DNA of 29,990 nucleotides from RGIG1681 sp045657465 (GTDB lineage Bacteria; Bacillota; Clostridia; Christensenellales; UBA1242): contig JAZOTD010000015.1 in NCBI GenBank assembly GCA_045657465.1, positions 1 to 29,990 on the forward strand, written 5' to 3'. The position numbers and the translations under genes were made by a program. Positions 1 to 7,438 of the stretch are shown piece after piece. Each line of letters starts with the position of its first letter. Positions within the stretch are counted from its first letter, which is position 1. Below the pieces are notes generated by a model. The model searched no databases. It was not told where the DNA came from and worked only from the letters and a program-made list of their open reading frames with translations.

Positions 1-645
1 GATAGCATTGAAGATTTTAATGATAAAGAAAAAGATTTGGTGAATTTGAAATATATTTGGAATAAATATCAAGATATCAATACCGAATTTATTTCATGTA
101 TTGGGAATCATGATTTGCGTTCGATGGATTCAAGAAAAGAAGTTGAAGAGATATTTGGATATAGTCACTCAACATTTTCAAGAGATGTTAATGGATTACA
201 TATTGTTGTGTTAGGTACATTTGTAAATAATCAAGTTGGAACTGCTGAAGGTGGGATTTTTAAAACACAATATATTTCTAATGAAGATTTAGAGTGGTTA
301 AAAAAAGATTTAGAAAAAACAACTTTACCAACAATTGTGTGTTTGCATTTTGGGGTTGCTGAAGATAAGATGTCGGGCAATTGGTGGTTTGAAAATTGCC
401 CAGAAACAGCACTTTTAGGTAATAGAAAAGAATTAAAAACCATCATTGAAAAGCATGATGTTCTTGCAGTGTTTTCAGGACATCAGCATTGGACTAAACA
501 TATAAAAGAAAATAATGTTGATTATTTTGTTTTGGGGTCACTAACTGAAAACATTAATGAAGATGGTGTGCCTGATGGTGTTTATTTTGTTGTTGAATTT
601 GATGGGGAAAATATTAATGTTAAAGTTCACCACATAAAGTTGTAG
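1..645 (+). CDS. Calcineurin-like metallophosphoesterase, 5' end cut by window edge
   Basis: The frame is open from base 1 to a TAG at 643-645, giving 214 visible residues; the true start lies upstream of the window. Three metal-ligand motifs of the calcineurin-like phosphoesterase fold are visible: GNHD at residues 35-38, a lone His in the LHFG stretch (H116), and GHQH at 160-163. The earlier D-x-H and GD motifs would lie in the missing N-terminal part. The family uses two metal ions to hydrolyse phosphomono- or diesters; the substrate cannot be told from the sequence. No signal peptide can be judged because the N-terminus is absent. A strong terminator follows at 701-726, so this ends a transcription unit. 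Family assignment is firm; the specific role is unknown. Confidence 0.85.
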   Translation, partial: DSIEDFNDKEKDLVNLKYIWNKYQDINTEFISCIGNHDLRSMDSRKEVEEIFGYSHSTFSRDVNGLHIVVLGTFVNNQVGTAEGGIFKTQYISNEDLEWLKKDLEKTTLPTIVCLHFGVAEDKMSGNWWFENCPETALLGNRKELKTIIEKHDVLAVFSGHQHWTKHIKENNVDYFVLGSLTENINEDGVPDGVYFVVEFDGENINVKVHHIKL

Positions 646-700
646 AATCACTGGAACTATTAGTGTTCAATTTAGTTATCATGTGCTCCACCAAATCAAA

Positions 701-726
701 AAGAAGGCGAAAGCCTTCTTTTTTGT
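701..726 (+). terminator. Rho-independent terminator after the phosphoesterase gene
   Basis: An 8-bp stem, AAGAAGGC (701-708) pairing with GCCTTCTT (713-720), has a GAAA tetraloop and is followed by a T-rich tail to about 726. Confidence 0.9.
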
Positions 727-785
727 TTGTTAAAAAGTTGTCTTGATTTTATAAATATGATATCTTGAAAGTGGGAGTGATTGAT

Positions 786-1397
786 ATGATAATTAGAAAA
801 TTGGTGGCAGATGACACACAATGTTTTTGCGATTTGATTGTGAATATGTATTCAGATTTAGAAAATCTTGAATGGTTTTCGCCAATGCCTTATGATTATG
901 ACAATGTGAAGTCTATGATTGAAAATCCTAGATTTTATATCATTGGAATTTTTGAAAATGATAGGCTTGTTGCAGTGAGTTCGTTTGATTATAAATGTGG
1001 AAAATTGATTGGAAAAGTTGAATTTCCTAAAGACTGCAACACTGACAAGTTGGTTGAAATTGGGTTTACAATGGTTCATTCTGCATATAAAGGTCAAGGA
1101 ATGATGAAACAGATGGTGAAGGTTTTGGTAGACAAGGCAAAACAAGATGGCTTTGAATGGATTTTTTCAAAAGTTCACAAAGACAATTTTGCAAGCTCAA
1201 AGTCATTAATCAAAAACGGATTTGAGATATGTTCTTCGTTTTTAAAGCATGTCAAAAAAGAAGAGTTTATAGCACTCTCTTCTCAAAATTTTTTCTCTGA
1301 AACTGGAAAGATTAATGCAGATAGAACATTAAAAAGGTTTGAAAATGATAGTGAAATTGTTGTGGATTATAACATTTTGATTATGAATATTGAATAA
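786..1397 (+). CDS. GNAT-family N-acetyltransferase
   Basis: This encodes 203 residues. The C-terminal half carries the GNAT acetyl-CoA site: a beta strand with EIGFTMVHSAYKGQG, where Q/K-x-x-G-x-G binds the pyrophosphate of acetyl-CoA, then an alpha helix, and then the typical strand and helix around NFASSKSLIKNGFE. The acetyl acceptor is unknown. The start was placed at ATG 786 because GGGAG at 773-777 lies 8 bases upstream; an in-frame TTG at 765 has no ribosome site. It follows a terminator, so it is a separate unit. No terminator is evident between it and the next gene. Fold assignment is firm; substrate is not inferable. Confidence 0.85.
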   Translation: MIIRKLVADDTQCFCDLIVNMYSDLENLEWFSPMPYDYDNVKSMIENPRFYIIGIFENDRLVAVSSFDYKCGKLIGKVEFPKDCNTDKLVEIGFTMVHSAYKGQGMMKQMVKVLVDKAKQDGFEWIFSKVHKDNFASSKSLIKNGFEICSSFLKHVKKEEFIALSSQNFFSETGKINADRTLKRFENDSEIVVDYNILIMNIE

Positions 1398-1440
1398 AAA
1401 CAGACTATTTTATACAAAAAAGGAAAAAAATGATTTAAAT

Positions 1441-1468
1441 TTGCTAGTTTTTGCTGATTATTTATGCT
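1441..1468 (+). promoter_or_regulatory. Possible promoter for the gene at 1511
   Basis: TTGCTA at 1441-1446, a 16-base spacer and TATGCT at 1463-1468 resemble a weak sigma-A promoter about 40 bases before the gene. Both boxes deviate from consensus. Confidence 0.35.
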
Positions 1469-1510
1469 AGATTTAAAAAAACAGAAAATTTGGTAGGAGA
1501 TGAAGGTATT

Positions 1511-2359
1511 ATGAATATTGTAAATGCCATAGATGCACAAATTAGAATATTTGATAAGATGACACAAAAAGTGGCTTCTTTTAGTGGTTTAGAAGAAAAT
1601 GAAATTTTTCAACAAATTGATAATGAAATGTTAAGTGTTTATGAGCAAGCACAAAAGCCAGCTCCAAAAACTATTGGTGGAGATTATACAAAAGAAATTT
1701 ATGGTGATTCTATTGATCCAAGAACACTTAGTGAAGATGCTCGTCATGCACTTGCATATTATCCAAAAGCAAAAGCAAATTGTGAAGCTGCAAAAAAGAG
1801 ATTTTTGGAGGCGGTTGAACCATATAAAGCACAGTTTGAAAACGCATTGGCTATTAAAGAAGCTGAATATAAAAAGATACAAGCTGAAAAATCTAGGGTT
1901 TATGAAGATAAGAGAGCCGCTGAAAGAGAAGAGAATCTTGGGATTATTGAAGAAATTCAAAAATTTGACGATTCTGAAGAGTTGGGTCAAAATTTAAATG
2001 TTAAAGTGGTTGTGCAAAATGGCAAGGGAAAATTGAAGGCTTTGTTAGATTTGCTTAAACTTCGTGAAGAAGGAAAATTGAACGAAGCAAATGAAGTTTT
2101 TGAAAATGATGAGTTTTATTCTGGAACATCTGAAGAACAATTTATGGCATGTGTAATGAGTTCTAAATATTCAGAAGAATTGTTGCCTGTTTGTAAAGAC
2201 AATCATAATTCTAGAAAATCTGAATATGAAACATTTGAGGAACTAAAAAGAAGAACAGAAGAATTGCTTGAAGGTAGAAAAAGACGTCGCGAAGGCAAGT
2301 CAGAAACAGCAAAACAAGAAGAAGTGCCAAAAGAACAACAATTAGGTGAAGAAGAATAA
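1511..2359 (+). CDS. Uncharacterised charged, helix-rich protein
   Basis: I do not recognise this 282-residue protein. It has no signal peptide or membrane segment and looks cytoplasmic. Residues about 85-150 form a long, strongly charged, probably coiled-coil helix rich in Ala, Glu and Lys. A second helical region (about 165-200) follows, and the last 40 residues are almost entirely charged (Arg/Lys, then Glu/Gln-rich). Start is set at ATG 1511 with AGGAGA at 1495-1500 and GAAGG at 1502-1506 upstream; the longer in-frame reading from TTG 1451 lacks a ribosome site. A strong terminator follows at once, so it is probably expressed alone. No function is proposed. Confidence 0.75.
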   Translation: MNIVNAIDAQIRIFDKMTQKVASFSGLEENEIFQQIDNEMLSVYEQAQKPAPKTIGGDYTKEIYGDSIDPRTLSEDARHALAYYPKAKANCEAAKKRFLEAVEPYKAQFENALAIKEAEYKKIQAEKSRVYEDKRAAEREENLGIIEEIQKFDDSEELGQNLNVKVVVQNGKGKLKALLDLLKLREEGKLNEANEVFENDEFYSGTSEEQFMACVMSSKYSEELLPVCKDNHNSRKSEYETFEELKRRTEELLEGRKRRREGKSETAKQEEVPKEQQLGEEE

Positions 2360-2365
2360 TAAATT

Positions 2366-2391
2366 AGAAGGTGAATCACACCTTCTTTTTT
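2366..2391 (+). terminator. Rho-independent terminator
   Basis: AGAAGGTG (2366-2373) pairs with CACCTTCT (2379-2386) over a 5-base loop, followed by a run of T to 2391. Confidence 0.9.
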
Positions 2392-2463
2392 ATATATGCA
2401 TAAAGATTATGTTGGGGTTGATTTTTTGTTATGGTGTAAATTTGAATAATTTTTGAGATATGA

Positions 2464-2492
2464 TTGAAATTTGATTTGATTTATGATAAAAT
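2464..2492 (+). promoter_or_regulatory. Sigma-A-type promoter for the gene at 2529
   Basis: TTGAAA at 2464-2469, a 17-base spacer and TAAAAT at 2487-2492 form a near-consensus promoter in the gap after the preceding terminator. Confidence 0.65.
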
Positions 2493-2528
2493 CCTTATGC
2501 TATAAATTAAAAAGGAAGTAGTTTATTT

Positions 2529-3014
2529 ATGTTTAATTTTTTAAAAAGATTGAAAAAGGTGAAACCAGCAAAAGTTAAGTCTTATATTGAACAAGAGAGA
2601 TATTTTCCATGCACCCATCTATTTTGGGGTGACACTGAAAAACAAGTTCAAGAAGATGGTTTGACATTTAATTATTCGCACAGAGAATGTTTTTTGGGTA
2701 ATTCTGACAATGAACAAGTTGCGGGATATGATAATAATGAAGGCTTGTTTGTGATGAGAGTGCTTACTGGTGAAAATAATGGTGGATTTTATATTCCAAC
2801 AATAAAAGACGGTGACGTTATTGTGACTGTTCCACAAAAAGATGGAAAAGATGCAGTGTACACAATTGCAGTTGAAAATTTTGCAATCGGTGCGACTGGA
2901 AAAGAATGGTTTAAGGTTGATGAGATTCAAAGGTATCTTGACGGTGTTAATGCAAATCGTAAAAAATTTGCAAAAGACAAAGCGTTGGTTGAGGCTCAAA
3001 AACAAAATCAATAA
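2529..3014 (+). CDS. Uncharacterised small cytoplasmic protein
   Basis: I do not recognise this 161-residue protein. The first 16 residues are very basic (eight Lys or Arg). The middle looks like a beta-rich globular domain with several Gly/Asp turns (about residues 35-115), and the end is a charged helix. There is no signal peptide or membrane segment. The ATG at 2529 has AGGAAG about 11 bases upstream. The gene has its own promoter (2464-2492) and terminator (3017-3047), so it is a single-gene unit. Translation shows no frameshift. No function is proposed. Confidence 0.75.
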   Translation: MFNFLKRLKKVKPAKVKSYIEQERYFPCTHLFWGDTEKQVQEDGLTFNYSHRECFLGNSDNEQVAGYDNNEGLFVMRVLTGENNGGFYIPTIKDGDVIVTVPQKDGKDAVYTIAVENFAIGATGKEWFKVDEIQRYLDGVNANRKKFAKDKALVEAQKQNQ

Positions 3015-3016
3015 AA

Positions 3017-3047
3017 AACAGCACTCAAAAATGAGTGTTGTTTTTTT
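3017..3047. terminator. Bidirectional terminator between convergent genes
   Basis: AACAGCACTC (3017-3026) pairs with GAGTGTTGTT (3033-3042) with one G-T pair. A T run to 3047 serves the plus strand. The A run at 3013-3018 serves the convergent minus-strand gene that ends at 3069. Confidence 0.85.
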
Positions 3048-3068
3048 GTAATTATAATAATTATTAAA

Positions 3069-3551
3069 TCATAACGTTTTTGAATAATATAAAATCATTT
3101 CGCCATCTTCAACCATATTGCACACAAAGTTTTTGTAGCCAAAGTGATAGTAGATTGCAATGTTTCTAGATTCTTTTGATTCTGCACCAATGGTGATTAT
3201 TTTTGCTCCGTGTTCTTTTGCATAAGCTTCGGCAATTTTTACTAGTTTAGAAATATGGCCTTGTCCTTCATATTCTTTATCAATTCTAAAAGCGTTGAAA
3301 TTGAATATTGTTTTTCCGTCACAGAGTTGTGGTCTGTTTGCAACTGCTTTGCAGTTTGGTGACATGATGAGTGTTATTTGACCAACGGGTTCATCGTTTT
3401 CTACAGCTACAAATGTTGTGGCTTCACCATTTTTGTTATAGTTAATATATTCTGGTTTCCAGCGCTTCCAATTGTCATTATTTGGATGTCTGGCGATATC
3501 TTTGTTCCAAATTTTTTCTAAATCTTCTAAAGTTGCTACGCGATAAATCAT
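3069..3551 (-). CDS. GNAT-family N-acetyltransferase
   Basis: This 160-residue protein spans a complete GNAT domain. The N-terminal strand MIYRVATLEDL and the central VGQITLIM strand fit the fold. The acetyl-CoA loop is FRIDKEYEGQGHISKLV, with the G-Q-G turn, followed by the helix AEAYAKEHGA and the terminal SRNIAIYYHFGY segment. The acceptor substrate is unknown. Start is ATG at 3551 (complement), preceded by AAGGAG about 7 bases away. It stops with TGA. It is convergent with the gene at 2529 and divergent from the gene at 3682, so it is transcribed alone. It is not a close copy of the GNAT gene at 786. Confidence 0.85.
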   Translation of the reverse strand: MIYRVATLEDLEKIWNKDIARHPNNDNWKRWKPEYINYNKNGEATTFVAVENDEPVGQITLIMSPNCKAVANRPQLCDGKTIFNFNAFRIDKEYEGQGHISKLVKIAEAYAKEHGAKIITIGAESKESRNIAIYYHFGYKNFVCNMVEDGEMILYYSKTL

Positions 3552-3635
3552 AATAACTCCTTGCTATCTTTATGATAATATAATATCAAAATAACAAGTC
3601 TAAAACAATCTTTTAAGCATGAGTTAAAAAATAAG

Positions 3636-3664
3636 TTGATAGTGAGTTTGAAAGGTGTTATAAT
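3636..3664 (+). promoter_or_regulatory. Strong sigma-A-type promoter for the gene at 3682
   Basis: TTGATA at 3636-3641, exactly 17 bases, then a perfect TATAAT at 3659-3664. The predicted transcript start is about 10 bases before the coding sequence, so the leader is very short but just holds the AGGAG site. Confidence 0.75.
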
Positions 3665-3681
3665 GATAATAGGAGATTATT

Positions 3682-4104
3682 ATGGCTGAAAACAACACAA
3701 GGAAACGAAGAATGAATTTATTGCAGAAGTTTGGCATGTTATTAATTGCAATAGGTATTATTGTGACAATAACCGGATTTATTTTGCAATTTTCAGAAGT
3801 TGCATCAATGTCAATGTCTTTTAATTGGTTTGAAGAACCAAAAAGTTATATGTCTGTGATTTCAACGGGTTTTATATTTATCATTGTTGGTATATGCTTC
3901 AATATTTTCAGTGCAATTGTGGCTGCAAAAAATGTTGGCACTGACTCTTCAATCAATAATGTTGTTTCGATGTCTGCAAAGACTCAAGAAACACATGAAC
4001 GAATGCGTCAGCCAGAAGAAACTTACTGCGATTATTGTGGAACGTTGCTTCATGAACATGAAAGAGAATGTCCTAATTGCGGTGCAAATAAAACAAAAAA
4101 ATAA
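3682..4104 (+). CDS. Two-helix membrane protein with C-terminal zinc ribbon
   Basis: This 140-residue protein has a basic N-terminus, two hydrophobic helices (about residues 14-37 and 58-82), a polar linker, and a C-terminal zinc ribbon with Cys at 116, 119, 130 and 133 (CDYCG and CPNCG). By the positive-inside rule both ends lie in the cytoplasm, so the ribbon faces inward. Membrane proteins with a small zinc ribbon are common in Firmicutes, but no function follows from that. ATG 3682 has AGGAG just upstream. It lies 62 bases before metG in the same direction; a separate promoter may drive metG. Confidence 0.8.
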   Translation: MAENNTRKRRMNLLQKFGMLLIAIGIIVTITGFILQFSEVASMSMSFNWFEEPKSYMSVISTGFIFIIVGICFNIFSAIVAAKNVGTDSSINNVVSMSAKTQETHERMRQPEETYCDYCGTLLHEHERECPNCGANKTKK

Positions 4105-4110
4105 AATACA

Positions 4111-4139
4111 TTGAAATTTACATATAAAAGTGATAACAT
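4111..4139 (+). promoter_or_regulatory. Candidate promoter for metG
   Basis: TTGAAA at 4111-4116, a 17-base spacer and TAACAT at 4134-4139 precede metG by 27 bases. The -10 box is imperfect. Confidence 0.45.
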
Positions 4140-4166
4140 ATATATGTGTTATTTTTAGGAGATATT

Positions 4167-5747
4167 ATGGCTGAAAAATTTTATATTACCACACCAATTT
4201 ATTATCCAAGTAGAAAATTTACTCTTGGAAATTGTTACACAACCGTTATTTGTGATGCGATCGCAAGATTTAACAAACTTTTAGGAAAAGATGTGTACTT
4301 TATGACTGGAACTGATGAGCATGGTCAAAAAATTGCTCAAGCAGCTAAAAATGCTGGCAAAACCGAAATGGAGTATCTTGATGAAATTATCGATGATGCT
4401 AAAAATTTGTGGAAGTTATTGAAAATTGATTATGACAAGTTTATTAGAACAACCGATGATTATCACGTTGCAGGCGCTCAAAAAGTATTTAAACAACTTT
4501 ATGACAAGGGCTATATCTACAAGTCAGCATATAAAGGAAAATATTGTGTTCCATGTGAATCATTCTGGACAGAATCTCAACTTATTGACGGAAAGTGTCC
4601 TGACTGTCACAGAGATGTTGTTGATCAGGAAGAAGAGGCATACTTTTTTAAACTTTCAGAGTTTGGAGACAAACTTTTAGATCTTTATAAAAACAATCCA
4701 AACTTCTTGCAACCACAATCACGTGTTAATGAAATGGTTAACAACTTTATCAAACCAGGTCTTTCAGATTTGTGTGTTTCAAGAACTAGTGTTAAATGGG
4801 GCATTCCAGTTGATTTTGATCCAAAACATACTATCTATGTTTGGATTGATGCATTATCAAACTATATCACTGGTCTTGGTTATGGCAGTGATGATGAAAC
4901 AATATTTGAAAAATATTGGCCAGCAAATGTGCATGTTATTGGAAAGGAAATTGTAAGATTTCATGCTATTATTTGGCCAGCAATCTTGATGGCTCTTGAC
5001 ATTCCACTTCCAGAACGTGTGTTTGGACATGGTTGGTTGCTTTTTGGTGGAGACAAACTTTCAAAGAGCAAGTCAGTAAACAGTGTTGAATGCGTTGACC
5101 CTAGAATTTTGGCACCAAGATACACACCTGATGCTGTTAGATATATTCTACTCAGAGAAATTCCATTCGGTTCAGACGGAAACTATTCAACAGAATTATT
5201 CTTAAACTCAATCAATAGTGACCTTGCAAATAATTATGGAAACTTGGTTTCAAGAACATTCTCAATGCTTAAGAAATATGTTAATGGTGTTGTTCCTGAA
5301 GTTAAGGGTGAAGATGAAGAAATTGACAAAGATTTGAAAGTTTCTGTTTTGTCATTGGTCGCAGAAACCAAGAAACATATGGAAACCAACTTTGATGTTT
5401 CAAAAGCACTTGGTTCAATATTTGATATATTCTCAAAAGCAAACAAATATATTGAAGTGACAGAACCTTACAGACTTGCAAAAGACGAAACAAAAGCTGA
5501 CAGACTTGGAAATGTTCTTCGCAATCTTCTCGAAGCAATTAGAATTGGAACAACTCTTTTATCTGCATATTTGCCAGACTGTTCAAAAACTGTTGGTGAT
5601 GCTCTTCATGTTGAAGAATTTAAATTTGAAGATTTGAGCACATTCTACAAACTGGAAGCGGGTGACACACTTGGCGAACTTGCAATATTATTCCCAAGAC
5701 TTGATGTTCAAAAAGAACTTGAAGAACTTGCAAAAATTGAACAATAA
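4167..5747 (+). CDS. metG: Methionyl-tRNA synthetase
   Basis: This enzyme charges tRNA-Met with methionine using ATP in the cytoplasm. The 526-residue protein shows the class I Rossmann start YITTPIYYPS and the TGTDEHGQKI segment. The zinc knuckle has Cys 127, 130, 144 and 147. The KLSKS loop at 297-301 is a KMSKS variant, and a helical anticodon-binding domain follows. The HIGH position reads TLGN (residues 19-22), which is unusual because the first His is replaced. The C-terminal tRNA-binding (EMAP-like) domain found in longer enzymes such as that of Bacillus subtilis is absent, so it is the short form. Start is ATG 4167 with AGGAG upstream; an in-frame GTG at 4146 is not preferred. A terminator follows at 5762. 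Confidence 0.96.
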   Translation: MAEKFYITTPIYYPSRKFTLGNCYTTVICDAIARFNKLLGKDVYFMTGTDEHGQKIAQAAKNAGKTEMEYLDEIIDDAKNLWKLLKIDYDKFIRTTDDYHVAGAQKVFKQLYDKGYIYKSAYKGKYCVPCESFWTESQLIDGKCPDCHRDVVDQEEEAYFFKLSEFGDKLLDLYKNNPNFLQPQSRVNEMVNNFIKPGLSDLCVSRTSVKWGIPVDFDPKHTIYVWIDALSNYITGLGYGSDDETIFEKYWPANVHVIGKEIVRFHAIIWPAILMALDIPLPERVFGHGWLLFGGDKLSKSKSVNSVECVDPRILAPRYTPDAVRYILLREIPFGSDGNYSTELFLNSINSDLANNYGNLVSRTFSMLKKYVNGVVPEVKGEDEEIDKDLKVSVLSLVAETKKHMETNFDVSKALGSIFDIFSKANKYIEVTEPYRLAKDETKADRLGNVLRNLLEAIRIGTTLLSAYLPDCSKTVGDALHVEEFKFEDLSTFYKLEAGDTLGELAILFPRLDVQKELEELAKIEQ

Positions 5748-5761
5748 TAAAATATATAATT

Positions 5762-5796
5762 AAAGGCATTGCGCTAGTCGCAATGTCTTTTTGTTT
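5762..5796 (+). terminator. Rho-independent terminator after metG
   Basis: GGCATTGCG (5765-5773) pairs with CGCAATGTC (5779-5787) with one G-T pair and a CTAGT loop. Flanking A and T runs extend the stem and give the tail. Confidence 0.88.
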
Positions 5797-5824
5797 TGAA
5801 TAAAATAAACAAGGGGTGATTTTT

Positions 5825-6883
5825 ATTTCAAAACTAATTGTAAATTTGCAGGCAATAAAAGAAAATATAAAAGATACAAAAAGATTATTAAATAATAACC
5901 AAAAAATATGTTTTGTGGCAAAAGCGAATTGTTATGGACTGGGAGCAAAAAAAGTTTGTGAATATGTTAATGATGATGTTGATTATTTTGCAGTGTCATG
6001 TGAAGAAGAATTTTTTCAAATTCAAAAAATTGTTAAAAAGCCAATTTTAATTTTAAATCCTATTTATGAAAATATAACTAAAATTGCAAGGGCTAATGGT
6101 GAGATTTGTGTTTGCAATCAAGAAAGTTTTGAAAAAGTTTTAAGTGTTGCAAAACAAAATAATAATGTGATATACAAGATTCATATTGCAGTAAACACCG
6201 GAATGAATAGACTTGGGTTTAGTGATGAGGAAGATGTTTTAAATGTTTTTAAAATATGTGAAAAAGTGCAAAATATTTCTATTTTAGGCGTATTTTCACA
6301 TTATTTTAATGCAAAAGATGATTTTTGTGCAAAAAATCAATATAAAAAATTTGAAGATATTAAAAACGAAATTGAGCAGTGTTTTGACACAAGTGGTGTG
6401 ATTTTTCATTTAGCTAGCTCTGACGCGGTTGTCATGAAAAATGGTTTTGATATGGTTAGAGTTGGAATGAAAATGTATGAAGATATTTTGCATGAAACAA
6501 TAAAACTAACATCAAAAATTATTGATTTTAAGTTTTTAAAGAAAGGAGAGTCTGCAGGTTATAATGGTGTTTTTGTTGCATCACGAAATTCTGTTTTAGC
6601 GGTGGTTCAAATTGGGTATGCCGATGTAATAAGCCGAAACATATACAAATATGGTTATGTTTTAATAAATAACTCATATGCAAAAATTGTTGCGGTTTGC
6701 ATGGATTCAATAATTGTTGATGTGACTGATATTTTGTGCAAAATTTATGATGATGTGATTTTGATTGGAAAAGATAAAACAAATCAAATTTTTATTTGTG
6801 ACGTGGCTAGGTGGTGTGATACAATTGGTTATGAGATAATTTCAAAGTTATCTTTAAGAATAAAAAGAGAATACTTAAGGTGA
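5825..6883 (+). CDS. alr: Alanine racemase
   Basis: This PLP enzyme interconverts L- and D-alanine for peptidoglycan. It shows the PLP lysine in VAKANCYGLG (about residue 33), NTGMNRLGF, HLASSDAV, the MVRVGMKMYE phosphate/Arg motif, the catalytic Tyr in AGYNG (about residue 246), IGYADVISR and MDSIIVDVT. The length of about 352 residues is normal for the family. The start is unusual. The Shine-Dalgarno AAGGGGTGAT occupies 5811-5820 and points to ATT at 5825. The in-frame GTG at 5816 lies inside that site, and a TAA at 5801-5803 closes the frame above it. The next usual codon, TTG 5846, would cut into the conserved N-terminus. GTG 5816 is the conventional alternative. rsmD follows after 3 bases, suggesting co-transcription. 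Confidence 0.93.
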   Translation: MSKLIVNLQAIKENIKDTKRLLNNNQKICFVAKANCYGLGAKKVCEYVNDDVDYFAVSCEEEFFQIQKIVKKPILILNPIYENITKIARANGEICVCNQESFEKVLSVAKQNNNVIYKIHIAVNTGMNRLGFSDEEDVLNVFKICEKVQNISILGVFSHYFNAKDDFCAKNQYKKFEDIKNEIEQCFDTSGVIFHLASSDAVVMKNGFDMVRVGMKMYEDILHETIKLTSKIIDFKFLKKGESAGYNGVFVASRNSVLAVVQIGYADVISRNIYKYGYVLINNSYAKIVAVCMDSIIVDVTDILCKIYDDVILIGKDKTNQIFICDVARWCDTIGYEIISKLSLRIKREYLR

Positions 6884-6886
6884 AAT

Positions 6887-7435
6887 ATGCAAATTATTAC
6901 GGGAAAGTATAGAGCACGAAAATTGATTCCGGTTGATGCTGAAACCACAAGACCAACACTTGCGAGAGTCAAAGAGTCTGTTTTTAATTTAATTCAGGGA
7001 GAAATTGCTGGTGCGGTTGTGTTAGATTTATTTGCAGGCAGTGGTGCATTTGGCGCAGAGTGTATCAGCAGAGGTGCAAGCAAAGTTGTGTTTATTGACA
7101 AGGAACTCAAGGCAATCAAGACTATTAAAGAAAACACAAAAAACATGAATGAAAATTTTGAAATTGTGCATAATGATTTTGTGTCGGCATTGTCGCAGTT
7201 TGAAACTCAAAATCTCAAGTTTGACCTTGTTTATTTAGATCCGCCATTTAGCAGTGATTTTTTTGATAAGGCATTAAAATTGCTTCATGAAAAACATTTG
7301 CTTAGTGAAGATGCGGTTGTGGTTGTGGAACATGATTTGCAAAATGACTTGCAAAATGCTCCTGAGTGTTATATAATGAAAAAGTCAAAAAAATACGGAA
7401 CTATTTTTATTGATATATTGATTTATAAAGGATAA
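6887..7435 (+). CDS. rsmD: 16S rRNA (guanine-966-N2)-methyltransferase
   Basis: RsmD methylates G966 of 16S rRNA using S-adenosylmethionine. The 182-residue protein begins with the family's typical ITGKYRARKL and TRPTLARVKESVFN motifs. It has the SAM-binding LDLFAGSGAFGAE at residues 46-58 and the catalytic DPPF at 118-121, with Asp 71 at the end of the second strand. Length matches the family. It starts 3 bases after alr, and its ribosome site AAGGTGA overlaps the end of alr, so the two are translationally adjacent. In many Firmicutes coaD follows rsmD; here a coiled-coil gene follows instead. Confidence 0.94.
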   Translation: MQIITGKYRARKLIPVDAETTRPTLARVKESVFNLIQGEIAGAVVLDLFAGSGAFGAECISRGASKVVFIDKELKAIKTIKENTKNMNENFEIVHNDFVSALSQFETQNLKFDLVYLDPPFSSDFFDKALKLLHEKHLLSEDAVVVVEHDLQNDLQNAPECYIMKKSKKYGTIFIDILIYKG

Positions 7436-7438
7436 TTT

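Noticed and set aside
1430..1438. ATG-ATT-TAA with AAGGAAA just upstream, looking like a two-codon minigene.
   Set aside because: Such short patterns are expected by chance in AT-rich DNA, and nothing around it suggests regulated leader translation.
4133..4156. AT-rich hairpin followed by a T run before metG, considered as an attenuator or T-box terminator.
   Set aside because: The stem is almost all A-T and overlaps the candidate -10 box. The gap of 62 bases is far too short for a T-box leader.
4146..4166. Upstream in-frame GTG as metG start.
   Set aside because: It would place the good AGGAG site inside the coding region; ATG 4167 is correctly spaced from it.
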